This document shows, piece after piece, positions 23,900-35,494 of a DNA stretch of 64,000 nt. The notes under the pieces were generated by a model. That model searched no databases. It saw nothing but the letters and a program-made list of their open reading frames with translations, and had not been told where the DNA came from. The first letter of the stretch is position 1. Every line of letters starts with the position of its first letter. The translations under genes and the position numbers were made by a program. Where the stretch lies: positions 90,222,424-90,286,423 of the forward strand of contig OY740774.1 in assembly GCA_963513935.1 (NCBI GenBank), given 5' to 3'. This DNA is from Aphrophora alni. Lineage: Eukaryota > Arthropoda > Insecta > Hemiptera > Aphrophoridae.

Positions 23900-24990
23900 G
23901 TTGGATCATTTGACATTGTAATAAACTAATGTAGATTATTAGTTTATCTTTACATTTCAATTTGTAAGATTGTGTCAAAAAATATAATAATATGATCTAA
24001 AAATAATAGCATATAAAATCGCTGATTGCCCACTTTAGCAGATGTTTCAGGTTACGAAATTGTTCAACACCTCTAACGTTCTGAATTTGAACAAAATCGA
24101 ACCTCTAGAACGTTTGCCGCTACTTACCCTATGCTGAGTCAGGACTTTATAACAGTAATAACAGTTATAACACCATTAACTGTTATATAGTGCTGATGCC
24201 GAGTTAGGAACATGAAAATCATAACAACAAGATTGGAAGCTACGAAGAACAAGTTTGCCATGTAAATGGAAATTTATTATAGAGATAAATTAAATGATTT
24301 TTTAAAATAAATATAATTAGGAATAACATTCCTTCTTGTTTGTAAGTTGTAATTACAGAACTGATGGAGTTGTAAAGTTTTATAAAACGACTTTTGGCAC
24401 TGAAAACTAATCAATTACTTTCACCCCTCCTCTTTTATTCACCCTGAGTTAAACTTAAGTCTCTCTGCTCATTACTACAATTTATATTCAATCGCATGCG
24501 TATTTCTATCTCAAGTTTTAACCAACCTCACGAAATCTTTCTCTCACATACAAACACACTAATATAGGCTACCATAAAAATAATTATAAAGAAATTGTCC
24601 GCCTTACATTGGGTCATGGTATTTATTAAATGTTTAAAAATTCCGTGAAAAATATACAATATAAGAATAATGCAATTAATTAAAATCTAAAAGATTATTA
24701 AAGTCAAAATTTGTTTAATGTTTTATTATATTTTATTCGAACAGCTGATTTCAACTTTCATTTGAGGTTTTTACCGAAAGCCCAGAATATCTGCGCCGTA
24801 CCCACTAGTAATTATTATAAATTTAGTAAAATATTAAACATAATTTTAAGTAATGTAATTTAAAACAAACTAAAAAGACTTTTTTTCTAAATAGATTTTA
24901 AAGTATTAATGATCTTGAACTTAATATGTTTAAAATACACATTTTTTTAATGTGGAGAATTATCGAGAAAAAACATTTAGCACGTGGTTA
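23900..24990. other. AT-rich stretch, nothing recognised
   Basis: No frame or repeat call. The text tcgaacagctgatttcaac near 24738 has a counterpart near 31305 (tgaacagctaatttcacc). Confidence 0.35.
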
Positions 24991-24999
24991 ATTGTTGTT

Positions 25000-25330
25000 C
25001 ATAAACATAAACAAAATAATCAAAGGAAGGTATTGGGAGGGGGAAACACGCTACCCTCTGTCGCGTGATATAAAGCAACCATTTCTGAAATTGGTTTTAT
25101 TTTTAGCTCCAATCATCTTCTTGTACTTAGTTTACACGAAATAAAAACCCTTATAACTGGGAACTTTCAAGTAAATATGAAGCTGATAAAGCAGGGAGGC
25201 GGGGGGACAAAGATTATCTGATTTATAAACTCGACTCATGAGGCCAACACGCGGATAATATCTTCATTTCTCTCGGAATAATATTATAAATTATATTGAA
25301 CATACTTTTTGTTAATAGAAAGTCGCGTTA
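25000..25330 (-). repeat. Family B dispersed repeat, minus copy
   Basis: Reverse-complement counterpart of 20160-20500: gtcgcgtgatataaagcaac, gaaattggttttatttttag, tagtttacacgaaataaaaa and ttataaactcgactc line up in order. The two copies are about 4.8 kb apart in inverted orientation. Confidence 0.7.
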
Positions 25331-25855
25331 CATAAGGAAGTAGTTGTTGACGTATTTGTTAAACATACTCTGTTTCACATTAAGTTGGCAGTGTGTATTT
25401 AATTAAGTGTCTCTGCGCTATTATACGTCTAAAATAATCAAAATAGATGTACAAATCATATAAAACCGATGTATTCTGAAACAAAAACAAACCGGTAACA
25501 TTCCCCTTTAAAATGAGCACAATTTTGAGCAGTGATTATTCATTATAATTAGTAATCCTGAAAGTCTCACAAAATTAATGATATTAAGTCATTACAAACT
25601 GAGCGTGAGAGTATAACAACTGGCGACTTACGTTCTTTCATGAAAGATTTTATCACGAAGGACAAAACTTGGTAGTTTTAACCAGGGCTTGGTTTTTCTT
25701 GTTTTCAGTTCTACAGAACAAGAATATTGGTTTGACAGAGCGAGCCTATTTTTAACTAAACCATGTGGCATTTGTGTGTTTATCAATTGGTACGTTATAA
25801 CGAAAGAGTATTTTATTTTCCATTTTAAAATGGCGTTTAAAAACAGTGTATTTTA

Positions 25856-26085
25856 TGGTTGTTGTTTAAAGACATAAAACCTCTCGGACATCCATCACCT
25901 TATTATAAAAGAATACGAAAAGAGTTTAATTGTAAAATAAAATCAAGAGAAGAAAAGAACAACAGTTGGTCAATAGGAAAGATGAAAAAGAGGAATACAA
26001 AAAGATAAAAAAAGTGTAGATCCAGCTAAGTTTCCACGGAATGCTAAGCCCCTGAGGGGTCACAACAGTGTCTGTAAGGACGATA
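25856..26085 (+). repeat. Family A dispersed repeat
   Basis: Landmarks: gttgtttaaagacataaaac, ctctcggacatcc, aacaacagttggtcaatagg, gatgaaaaagaggaatac and gtgtagatccagctaag. The middle (gagacctgat) is deleted. Confidence 0.65.
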
Positions 26086-26354
26086 GTACACCCGCTCGTT
26101 ATTAATGGTGTAAATGAAGTATAATGAGCAGTTCTACAAAATCTACAAATTAAAGTTAAAACTTAAATTGTTAAACGGAAAGATACCAAACTAAATATTT
26201 TAAAACTTCCTCACACCCTATTAATTTTAAAAGAAATGAAAACACTTTAGGGATTCATAGAGTTACAAAATATCAAATAAATTATTAAGTTCACTTAATA
26301 TCATTTACAATTATGGATAAATACTCGAACTATTTACACTTCTATCAACTTGTA

Positions 26355-26480
26355 GGGGGGTCAAAAGTCTGGCCTGTCTCGGATTATGTGTGTCGGATTA
26401 GCAGACCGTTCGTTCTCGCACGCGCAGGGTCGGACCGCTAAACAATAGCTGGGGAAGCTGTCACTCATAGCAAGACGCCT
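26355..26480 (+). mobile_element. Possible end of a pogo/Tigger-like DNA transposon
   Basis: gtctggcctgtctcggatta, then gtgtcggattagcagaccg, then a GC-rich cgcacgcgcagggtcgg. The repeated 'tcggatta' in a terminal region is typical of pogo/Tigger inverted repeats (… tcgattatccg …). I found no matching inverted end within the window and no transposase, so it would be a solitary or broken end. Confidence 0.35.
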
Positions 26481-26816
26481 AGTACTCTACTAAATTTTAC
26501 AAATTTTAGAGTTGTTTTGTTACGATTATACTATCGGCATGTACTTGAAACTACAAGAAAAATTAGTCCAATTCGACCATATTACTGCAAAGTAAGGAAT
26601 ACTTTTAAATATAAAAAACTTAATCTCTAGGTTTCGAAACTTTCTTAAAGCTTGCTTTGCAGGCTTGAGACTGCCAAAGGCCACATTAAAAGTTGTTTGG
26701 GGAGGAGTTTAGGGGTTTTTTTAGCAGTTATTTTGACAGAACAAGAACTATTTAAAATATTTACAAATTTAAAAATATATTTTTTAATGTTTCACTTTTT
26801 TTCAAAAAAAGAACAG

Positions 26817-26905
26817 GCTGATGTCCAAGGTGGCGCAGCTGACATCCTCATCTTCGTCCATGCTCCATTCCATGACTCCAATCGTCACCTGGTACCAAGT
26901 TAATG
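26817..26905 (+). other. GC-richer coding-like patch, unrecognised
   Basis: The text gatgtccaaggtggcgcagc to tcgtcacctggtaccaag stands out in composition, and both strands are open through it. On the minus strand it reads TWYQVTIGVMEWSMDEDED. I do not recognise a family, and it is too short to call an exon. Confidence 0.2.
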
Positions 26906-26964
26906 GTAGGTTTATTTTCAGTTAAGGCCGTCAACATTCCTGTGTATACACGACTATTGTGATC

Positions 26965-27150
26965 CAAATGAAACCCAAATCACAATCACACTGCAAGAAG
27001 ATTTAACTTTTATTATTTCTCCCTGTGAGTGGTGTACAGTAACTGTGGTATTATTTATTGTTACTCCTTGGTCTATGAATATTTCTGTGTCGCGTGACAC
27101 ACAAGACAGTATTGGGTTTTAAGAAGGATTTATTGAATATATTAAAATCT
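26965..27150 (+). repeat. Family D dispersed repeat, first copy
   Basis: gtgatccaaatgaaac ... cactgcaagaag ... ttactccttggtctatgaat ... tgtgtcgcgtgacac ... attgggttttaagaaggatt. The same landmarks in the same order are at about 62630-62785. Class unknown. Confidence 0.6.
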
Positions 27151-27893
27151 TCCAAGGAGCAAGGTCCTGGTCACAGAACCACTGTTATAAACCTTTTTAA
27201 TTGACCATATGTCTTAAAGAAATATTTATCAAATAGGAACCAAAAATATGTTTCCACCCTTAAATTAAACAACGGATTATACAAATCGATTAACAGAAAC
27301 TTATTAAAATGGTGGACAAAGGGTTAAACCAATTAAATTTATAATTGGTTTTCTATGTTTAACATAGTGTTGCCATTTTGTATTTTTTTTTTAAATATTT
27401 GAACTAATAAAGTAGAAATGTAAGACACAATCAAAAATTCCAAACAGTAATTTACAATTTATAAATTTTTAAATAGATTAAGTTTCAATAACAATGTACA
27501 GTTCTTAAAACGTTATTAGCTACTTCACTGAAATCCTAAGAACTATTAAATAGTTTATTAGTAAAATTAAATTTATTGTAGAATGGCTAAAAGTAGAGCG
27601 GTATAACAGTAAAGTTAATCTGTTCCATGAACTGCTTTAGTTGTTTAAAACAATGAAACATGTACTTTACACGAGATGTAAACACTATTACTTTAAATGC
27701 TTTAGAACGTCTGTTTTTATTACTTTCACTTTCTTAGTATAGAGTATTTAAAGCGTAAAATTTTACTTTTGTATCTAAAGAGATAAAGTACGGGGAAAAA
27801 TTTCTCAGTTAATTGTAATTTTCATAGAGGTTGTCCAAGACTTATTTTAAAGAGCTGCAAGTTGGATTGAGGATGCATGTTTTTTTAAGGGTA

Positions 27894-27998
27894 AAATTGT
27901 TGTTGTTGTTGATGTTGTTGTTGTTTTTGTTGATGTTGTTGTTTAAAAATGAAAAACCTCGCAGTCATCATCGCTTATTACAAAAAAATATTGAATTT
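27894..27998 (+). repeat. (TTG)n run with the 5' section of family A
   Basis: An imperfect TTG/TGA tract (27897-27943) leads into gtttaaaaatgaaaaacctc and gcagtcatcatcgctt, the first section of family A. The rest of family A is missing. Other family A copies start with a short gttgtt, so the tract may have expanded from that. Confidence 0.6.
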
Positions 27999-28739
27999 AA
28001 AAACAAATTCTTAAAATCTTTTTACATTTATTTTAATTGTTTTGTTTCTTTTACTGATAAAAATTGACTGAGCATTTCTAAAATGTGACATCATTTATCT
28101 TTAAAATTCCTTCTGAAACAAACAAATGCTTGTAATATTACAGGTTGACTATAGTGCCCAAGTGTTATTTTTTAATTTTATTGCATTAAATTAAAATTTA
28201 AGCCTAATTTATCCAGAAGAGGACAAAGAGAACATAATAGGTTTTTAATTTAAAGGATGTGATTTCCCAGATAAAATTTTTACTACTAAAATATGAGTTG
28301 TTGATTTTTATTTTTTCTTGCATTAAAAACAAGAAAACAATACTTTCTCCCAATCTTTTCTTTTATAACGTTATAAAATCCGCATAAGCGATGTAGAAAA
28401 ATACTGAAATTCTATCTATTCCAATCGACCTATTTAAAACCCCGTCAACTGAAATTATGAATTGTCAACCGATTCTATCCGTAAAAAATATTTGGTTAGG
28501 TTAGGTTAAATTTAAAATCCCAACAAAGCTTATCAATGAAACAAAAATGAAGATGATGATACAGAACACACATACCAAACCATTTGAGCTCACTCAGGTT
28601 CAGTATTTAACTTGTTTCTAGAATACATAATAAAAAATAGACTTAGTTCTCTCATAAGTACAAATAGGTTAATACTCCTATAATAAAACAACCATAGCTC
28701 GATTGATTGCGGCTTTGAAAGATGTATACAAGACTGAAA

Positions 28740-29340
28740 AAAGTACGGAATAGGACTATCGATAAATGTAGAAAAAACCTAAATGAATAATCAGAAAAGC
28801 TATACTCGTCTAAAACAAAACATGTTTATAGAATATGACTGTATAGAAGATCTCGAGTGTTTTACATAGACTACCAGATATCAATCTGAGGATGGAATCT
28901 TCAACAAGATCTGTTTTGAACTAATCTCCACCTTTAAGTTGAAGGATATTAACAAGCAGACAAAAATGCTCACATACAAAACTATAATGTGACACATATT
29001 ATTCTGTCCATAGTTAAACCTGTATATTAACGCAAAAAGCACTGAAACTTCTGAATATATTTGAAAGAAACGTCCTGAGGTTGATACCCGTACATAGAAA
29101 TGTGGACAGGAGATATGGTATAACAATGAGGTATATTGTCACTTCAAAGTACCAACTGTAGAAAGGTATACTGATTTAATAGGTTACAATTGGCTGGTCA
29201 TATTGTGAAACAACAAAAAAAACATTAAAAGAGTCCTTATTGGAAATATGGAAGGTAACAGACCAAAAAGATTGTTCCAAGAAAAATGGAAGCATGCTGT
29301 TGTTGCGGACGTAAGAGAATGGTTTGTAGTTGTTTAGCGT
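28740..29340 (+). pseudogene. Non-LTR retrotransposon: C-terminal third of the reverse transcriptase protein
   Basis: In order on the plus strand: GLSINVEKT (end of the RT domain), then IEDLECFT and GIFNKICFEL, TKMLTYKTIM, ALKLLNIFERNVLR followed by IPVHRNVDRRYGITMR, RLQLAGHIVKQ, and KRVLIGNMEGNRPKRL with W after a short gap. This matches the order in insect endonuclease/RT LINE proteins: G-L-x-IN-x-x-KT, F-x-YLG, K-x-x-x-YK-T-x-x, L-x-x-FERK-x-LR, WAGH-V-x-R, G-x-R-x-x-GRP. Stops and frameshifts break it at several places. There is no endonuclease or RT core and no clear poly(A). It is the longest LINE tail here and a reference for the shorter ones. Confidence 0.75.
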
Positions 29341-30104
29341 CGTTTGCTAAAGTTGTTTGTAGTTTTTTGATATAGAAAACGTTGGACAGGGAGGTCAGAG
29401 GAAGTCAGGACTACAAATGATAGGTCCTTAAATTTACTTTTGTTTGTAAAACGATAATAAAAGCGTGAACACAAGAGTAGCTAATAATGTTTCGTGATTA
29501 CTCGCCCCTCTCTGAATGTTATTTAAAACTAAACATCACCCAACTATTAATGCGTTGAACAATAACAGTAAACAATAAACTATCACTAAACTGGGTAAAT
29601 GTATTGAACATTGTAACATGACAGGACAAACTGGTGTAATTGATAGTTACAGAATTACAGTGTAAAACAAACTAGAGTCCGGAGGGAATTAATCTATCAA
29701 CTCTGAATATCATTAGCCTTGCATTATAATTAATTCATACTGTCGACAAATTAACAAATATTAGTCTTCAACACGGTGACAGGACGAGGACAAATCCTGG
29801 AGGAGATCGTGTCATCATCGCAAACAAATAACTCTGACAAGGATCAAAGTATTTTTAGACAATTCGGTGTAGTAATGTTTCCAATTTCGGAGTTTCTTTT
29901 ATTCGGTTGAGTGTTTTACAATATAAAGATGAATCAAAATGTTTATCATGTCACAGGTATACAGACTGGCCGAAAGAAACGTAAAGCCTACTTTAAGTTT
30001 GTTATTAATTAAGATGGTTAAACAAGGTTTGTGGCGATCTTCTTTCTAGTAAATGGGTACTTCTTTGAGCCCAGATTTAAATTTTTTAATTACGTTCGTG
30101 GAAG

Positions 30105-30160
30105 CTAAGTTACAAATTACAAATAGGACATATGGACGTGTGATTAAAGGCTTGGTGAGA
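30105..30160 (+). repeat. Diverged relative of the 4518 repeat unit
   Basis: aagttacaaattacaaatag, then gacatatggacgtgtgatta, compare with taaactacaaatttcaaata and gacatgtggtcatgtgatac at 4620-4660. It supports the view that the 4518 array amplified a dispersed repeat. Confidence 0.4.
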
Positions 30161-30466
30161 CAAGAAAAATGTCTTGATGAAATGTTTGACCACATCAATA
30201 GGTAAAACGTAAATTGCATATTCTCGCTTTAATCCTATTGTTATTTGTGAATCTACTCAAGTAAGAGAAGCTACCTCAATAAATCCTAATTTTGAGTTTT
30301 TTTACTTGTCATGAGGTGGTGGTGACTTAACATTTTTAAATTGAATGGATGGTAAATTCAATGGTGAGAAGAGACATAAATAACTAAAATTCTCACCATG
30401 CAACCCAAAAAAACTCATTTGTTTAAATGATACTTAAACAATCATTAATTCTTAAATTTCCGTGTT

Positions 30467-30468
<2 letters not shown>

Positions 30469-30500
<32 letters not shown>
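30469..30500. repeat. Poly(T), 32 bases
   Basis: An uninterrupted T run. A second of 28 is at 30710-30737 and a third of 28 at 33175-33202. The first and third are near the shared text gacttgctattttt (30506 and 33161). They could be poly(A) tails of minus-strand retroposons; no body was recognised. Confidence 0.8.
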
Positions 30501-30501
<1 letters not shown>

Positions 30502-30709
30502 TTAAGACTTGCTATTTTTTACCATGTATTACATTAAAAAGTTTTTATTTACCCTCTGCCCTCCCATATTATGAAGTCCAAAATAAAAAACTTATATTAA
30601 TAAAATCTTGTCCATAAACCTAATTCCGCTATATTAATTAACAATAAAATTAAGAGAAAGTTGAAATTTCTTATCAGCCCCATCCTGTATACTAAATTTT
30701 CTAAGCGCA

Positions 30710-30737
30710 TTTTTTTTTTTTTTTTTTTTTTTTTTTT
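30710..30737. repeat. Poly(T), 28 bases
   Basis: A T run after ctaagcgca, immediately followed by the family E repeat on the plus strand. Confidence 0.8.
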
Positions 30738-30739
30738 CA

Positions 30740-30945
30740 AAATGAAACAGTTGTTGAACCTACAAGCGTTTTCAAGCCCTTATTTAAAATGTGTATCCTA
30801 GATGTCATAAGATAAAGAAAAATATTAGTTTTTTTTAAATCTGAAGAGAAACATTGTTAAAAAGTTTGGACAAATTATATTTAAAATACATGGAGAGAAA
30901 ATACAACCATTGATACATAAAGCTTTACCATAGTGATCAGTACAA
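30740..30945 (+). repeat. Family E dispersed repeat, first copy
   Basis: gttgttgaacctacaagcgt ... taaagctttaccatagtgat. The relative at about 46070-46235 has ctgttgaacctataagtatt ... taaagcgtttccacagtgat with similar spacing. Confidence 0.5.
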
Positions 30946-30963
30946 CAAAAACTAACAGCTGAC

Positions 30964-31042
30964 TAGGTTAGGTTAGGTTAGGTTAGGTTAGGTTAGGTTA
31001 GGTTAGTTTAGGTTAGGTTAGGTAAGGTTAGGTTAGGTTTGG
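30964..31042 (+). repeat. Interstitial TTAGG telomere-type array
   Basis: About 15 consecutive GGTTA units with two single-base variants (GGTTAGTTTAGG, GGTAAGG). Smaller tracts lie at about 28495-28508 and 50468-50490 (reverse strand). None is flanked by an obvious duplication, unlike the tract at 18216. Confidence 0.9.
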
Positions 31043-31049
31043 TTACAAT

Positions 31050-31750
31050 TGAAAAAATAAACTACAACTGATAGTTTTTACGTGTTGCATAAACAAACGA
31101 TGAATACAATCTTACACGTCTTTCTCTTGTTCACATTATGTTGGATAAAGAAATTCAGTAGATGTTCATTTTACAGCAAATTCTGGTATATTTAAATGTT
31201 CTGAAAATTGCATTTAAAATATATGAGAAGAAATTTTTTCATTAATATTTTTTTTAAACTATCAGAGCCATTAACAAAAGAAAGTTTAATTCAATATTTA
31301 TTATTTGAACAGCTAATTTCACCTAAGTTAAATCGTAGGTGACGTTTACCTTGTTGCTAAAAAATAATGCATTGTGGGTCTTCAGTAATTATATCAAGTT
31401 TGTTTTACTTGCTTCTACTCACATTTCCGGAAGCTATTAACGAAAAACGAAGAACATCCGGATAAGAGTTCTTAGCTTTGCTTCTTCCGGTTTTCTTTCC
31501 TTTTCCTGAAATTGATAACAAAACATTGATAATCCATTTTCCAAAACTCAATTTTATCTTCGTACAATATTTAAGATTCTTGATAAAATTATGTAAGGTA
31601 TTTGAAGACTTCATTGTAGTACTAATAAAATAAATTAGTTCATAAAATGCAGGAAATTAATATAAAATAGATGCAACCCTCAAGTGTACACTATAATGAG
31701 TACAAGCGTGGTAATCGATAAGTAGACCCTAGCTTTAGCTATATACGTTT
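31050..31750. other. AT-rich stretch, nothing firmly recognised
   Basis: The 69-codon minus frame at 31405-31614 has no motif. The text cttccggttttctttccttt near 31484 resembles cagttttctttccttttcc near 50069. Confidence 0.35.
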
Positions 31751-31754
31751 TATG

Positions 31755-31935
31755 TATTCTTGAGTTAGATTCATGTCTTTCATCTTGTCTATCAGGTCTT
31801 ATCTATCTTAACCAATTCTTGTTCTCTTCCGACCTGACACTATTAGAGTATTTAAGGGCTACGTGTCATTTTTTTATTTTCTACTATTTTTTTTATAAGC
31901 CATTGATGATTTGTAAGATGTTTTGCCTTTAAACG
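31755..31935 (-). repeat. Family A dispersed repeat, minus copy
   Basis: Reverse-strand landmarks: tctatcaggtcttatctatc, aaccaattcttgttctctt and ttgatgatttgtaagatg. The 3' end part (cgtattcactata) is absent. Confidence 0.65.
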
Positions 31936-31939
31936 ACAA

Positions 31940-33169
31940 GAAGAAAAAATATATAATTATTTAATAACCAATAATCCTTCCTAATTTTCTACATGTATCA
32001 AATTCTGAAAACAAAACACATTATTGGTAAAATTGAAATTTAATATTGGACTTCACACACCTTTTTGCAGTTCAATTTGTAGTTAGTTTCACCTAAATAA
32101 GCAAATTGTTGTTTTTTTCGCGAAACGTCGTGTTAATGGAAAATATTATTCCCCAGAATTCAATGTATTCTTTTGTATTTGTTTTTTTATATGAAAAGAA
32201 ATATAATATATTATTTACTCAAACTTTTAAAAATTAACTCTAATGCCTGGAGGAATTTCTTTCTCAACGATTAAGGTGATCAATATCCAATATTAAATTT
32301 AAATTTACGGAAAAACTCCATTTTATAATGTCTTTGGAGATAATAATTTTTGGTTGATTATATCGATTCCATAAAAAAAGAACAAAAGTCAAAAGGGGTA
32401 ATTTTACACAGTCTACAGTCTAGATCTATACAAATTATTTATTTGCTTTACAGTACAAAGGAGTTAAAAAAAAAACCAGTAAAATAGGAATTTTTGTCCA
32501 CAATTGTATTAATTATAAATACAAAACTATATTAAAATTTACATGACCTTTCATTAGATGTATACAGTATTCCTGTTTGAACATTTTAAAACTAGTTAAT
32601 TCGGGTATTTTTTAAATTGGAGTAAGAAAATTTAATTTTTTTTAATGCCGATGTGAAACAATCATTTTAAAGGTCAGTTTATTCTGATGCCTGATATGAT
32701 TTTAAATTGTGAATTATTATTATTATTATTAAATAAAGATGAAGATGAACTTAAATGAAATTATAAAAGACCAAAAATATCTTTATGACAAACATTCTAA
32801 TTTTAAAATACCTTTAGAATGAGGTATAATTTAATCTGTGTTTATATGTTTGATAAGCTAACATTCAATGTATTTTACATGAGACTCCAAAATTGAAAAA
32901 AATGTTACTCTTAATTTTTCATTTAAAAATAAGTGGGCTAAAACTTTACGCAAAGTTTCTGGCTCACCACTTGCCCCCACAAATTAAAAAAGTTAATTTA
33001 CCAGAAGTAAGATCTTGTAAGTGCTTGTAACCCATTTTATACGTACATTAGGGAGTTCTACATCATTTTTGGTGTTTCATCTATGTGATAGTGAGTAACT
33101 CTAAACAGTTTTAATTACAATCTATTTACTTTGCAGGTCATCCACCCCATCAGTTGGACTTGCTATTTT

Positions 33170-33170
<1 letters not shown>
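31940..33170. other. AT-rich stretch, nothing recognised
   Basis: A short ATT microsatellite (about 32714-32730) is the only feature. Confidence 0.35.

Positions 33171-33174
<4 letters not shown>

Positions 33175-33202
<28 letters not shown>
33175..33202. repeat. Poly(T), 28 bases
   Basis: T run; see the note at 30469. Confidence 0.8.
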
Positions 33203-33889
33203 ATTGTCAATGATATTAATTTATCAATAGGAGTAAAAACACTACTTTAAGCTAAAGTAGTTTCAACTGCCAATTGTTGTAATGTTTCGTTTTCTACAAA
33301 TTAAGCATTTGAGTTTTTTTTAAATCCATTTTTGCATACATGTGTCTAAATTTAAATTTAAATTTACAGCAGTAAGATAATATGTGATCACAACATGGAA
33401 CAGCGCCCTTAAGTTAAATCACAAGATATACTTGTACAGAAGTTTTTTTATTCTTTAGAGAATTTTATCCCGGTCTGATTGGTTCCCTAACATCAAAATA
33501 ATCGTTGATAAATCCTCAATGGAAATGGGATTTTATCTTGAAGTGACCCGGGTTTCCATGACAACAGAAGTTATTTACAAAGCTATTAAATATTATTGAC
33601 CTATTAAATATTTAAAGCTTTTAATCTGTACGTGTATGATGAATGTAAATACATATGGTGAGTTTAAATTGTATACACAGTGTTTCAAATAACATCTCTA
33701 CTTAATTAACTAATTTTATGTTAAATATCCTAACTCAAAAATATAATATCGTTTCATATTATGAGTAAACAATTGAAAAGGAGAAGCTGGGAGGCTAGTA
33801 GACATTTTAAATTTTGTGGTCAATTTTAAAGTAATGATTGATACAACCAGTTGAAGGAATACTGTTTTAGTTTCACAAATAGAAAGGAT

Positions 33890-34060
33890 CTCGAATGACC
33901 GATTTTCGTTTTTTTTTTACCGATAACTCACTCATTTTTTGAGGATGACAATCCATGCGTTTTATTTGGATCCATAGAGGTTATACTTGAGCAAAATTTG
34001 TTCAAAATAGATTTCATCGATTTTGAGACAAAATTTCATTTGTGTTCTGCTATGAACGGC
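33890..34060. repeat. Family C-like dispersed repeat
   Basis: ttaccgataactcactcatt, gcaaaatttgttcaaaatag, tttcatcgattttgagacaa and aatttcatttgtgttctgc parallel the second half of family C at 22250-22370 and 38940-39010. Confidence 0.4.
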
Positions 34061-34189
34061 CCTTCAAAATATGCCTGGGTTCCTTTTATTAATTAATTAC
34101 AAGATCAGTGGTTCAATATTTTATTAGCTCTTATCTTTGACATGAAACTTATGTCCATTTCCCTGATACTTTACTACAATACTTTATTA

Positions 34190-34600
34190 CAAAACTTCAA
34201 TACAATACTTTAATACAAAACTTTTAATACAATCTTTAATACAACAATAGGAATTCAATTAAACAATAAAACAAAACAATATTATTTATTCAAAGCCCAG
34301 TAGTATTCCAACTATTGTTATATTTTAAATGAAAGAAATTACAAGTCTTCTAACTGGTGACTTTATGTATAGAAATGCTTGCTTACGGTTTGTTGCGTAG
34401 ATTTCCTGGGCCATCTTCCATCACGGCTAGCAACACAGCCGTGTATCTTCCAAGCTCCAAAAAGACAAGAGACCTCCTCCAAATCATGCTGACCGCTTAT
34501 ATACCTTTAGGAGTCTTGGCTGTCCTAGTTCAAATGCAAGACAAGCATTTCAACATTTTTTTAACTGTTTCCCAATAGTTGGATCATTCTGAGCTTTGTG
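34190..34600 (-). mobile_element. Possible solo LTR
   Basis: On the minus strand: ccaactattgggaaacag, a GC-richer stretch with a TATA box in ctaaaggtatataagcggtc, further GC-rich text, then tgggctttgaataaataata with an AATAAA-like signal, and a 3' run of attaaag/attgaag words. The text ccaactattg near 34570-34580 and caatagttgg near 34254/34312 are inverted relative to each other. TATA followed about 200 bp later by AATAAA fits an LTR (U3-R-U5), but TG...CA ends and a target duplication were not identified. The 73-codon plus frame at 34357 runs against this and is likely a shadow. Confidence 0.3.
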
Positions 34601-34629
34601 AATATGATTTCTTCCTAATCTAACCTAAT

Positions 34630-34800
34630 ATTAACTTATTCCTAAAAGTTCCATTTTTATGACAGCTACCCTCAAATTTTGAGTTATCAATAAATGAAAA
34701 AAGTCACAAATCATTGCCAATATACCAAATTTTATCAAAAACAGTCAAATTTGCAGAGCTCTTCACAAATGACAGATGATTAATTTAAAAAAATAGGGGT
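34630..34800. repeat. Family C-like dispersed repeat
   Basis: tatgacagctaccctcaaat, ttttgagttatcaataaatg and accaaattttatcaaaaaca parallel 39000-39110 (atatggcagctacaccagtt, ttaattatcaaaataaatgg, ctaattttatcaaaatcgg). Confidence 0.5.
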
Positions 34801-35415
34801 GTCCTTGGAGGTCAAAATAAATACACGATATGTACGACAGCAATTGCTTGACCCACCATATATTTTTCTATGTACTGTACTTTTTCTGAAACATAACTAT
34901 ATACTAGGTTATGTAATACATTAAAATGATACTTTATTGTAAAATAAATACTACTGTTCAAATATTTACAATTACAACACGAACATATTACCTCCCCCCC
35001 CCACACACTATGAATCAATACTATTATTGCTAAGTAATTCCTGTAACATGATAACAAATAAAAATTGCAATTACGTTTAATAGGTACGTACTGCTGGCTT
35101 TGTTTACTAAAACAATTGTTCGAGGTGTGGCTATCAAATAACGAGACTGATAACAAAAGTATGATATGTTATTACTTTATTGCCATCCCCTTCAACATAT
35201 TTCCCTTCCTTATCTATACAACGTTGAATGGGAGTTTTTCAGTTCATCTACGCTGCCTTTACCTTGTCAACAGTTGAAAATGGATTCTCTTGAATGCAAA
35301 TTCGTCTTAGCATGTTCATTAATATAATAAATAATTTTCTACCCTTCATAAGCTCACTTACAGTGAGTAAGGAGGTGGTAACTCCAAGAAACTATTCTTC
35401 ATTTTGTCTAGAATA

Positions 35416-35492
35416 ATATCGCTCTCTTTCAATTTTCCTATCCTATGTCTCTTGACCAAATCTTGTCAAGAAAGACCTGATAGGAAACTTAC
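35416..35492. repeat. Short inverted pair of family A fragments
   Basis: ctttcaattttcctatccta and tctcttgaccaa (minus orientation) are followed at once by gtcaagaaagacctgatagg (plus orientation), a head-to-head palindrome of the family A core of about 30 bp per arm. Confidence 0.6.
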
Positions 35493-35494
35493 GT

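Noticed and set aside
26640..26905. A host exon (tttgcag splice-like word, then an 83-codon frame and a GC-richer patch)
   Set aside because: No recognisable domain, no partner exon, and the frame is mostly low-complexity.
30964..31042. A chromosome end
   Set aside because: The TTAGG tract is short, has variants and is followed by ordinary sequence on both sides; it is interstitial.
34357..34578. 73-codon plus frame as a gene
   Set aside because: It lies inside the putative LTR on the opposite strand and has no motif.
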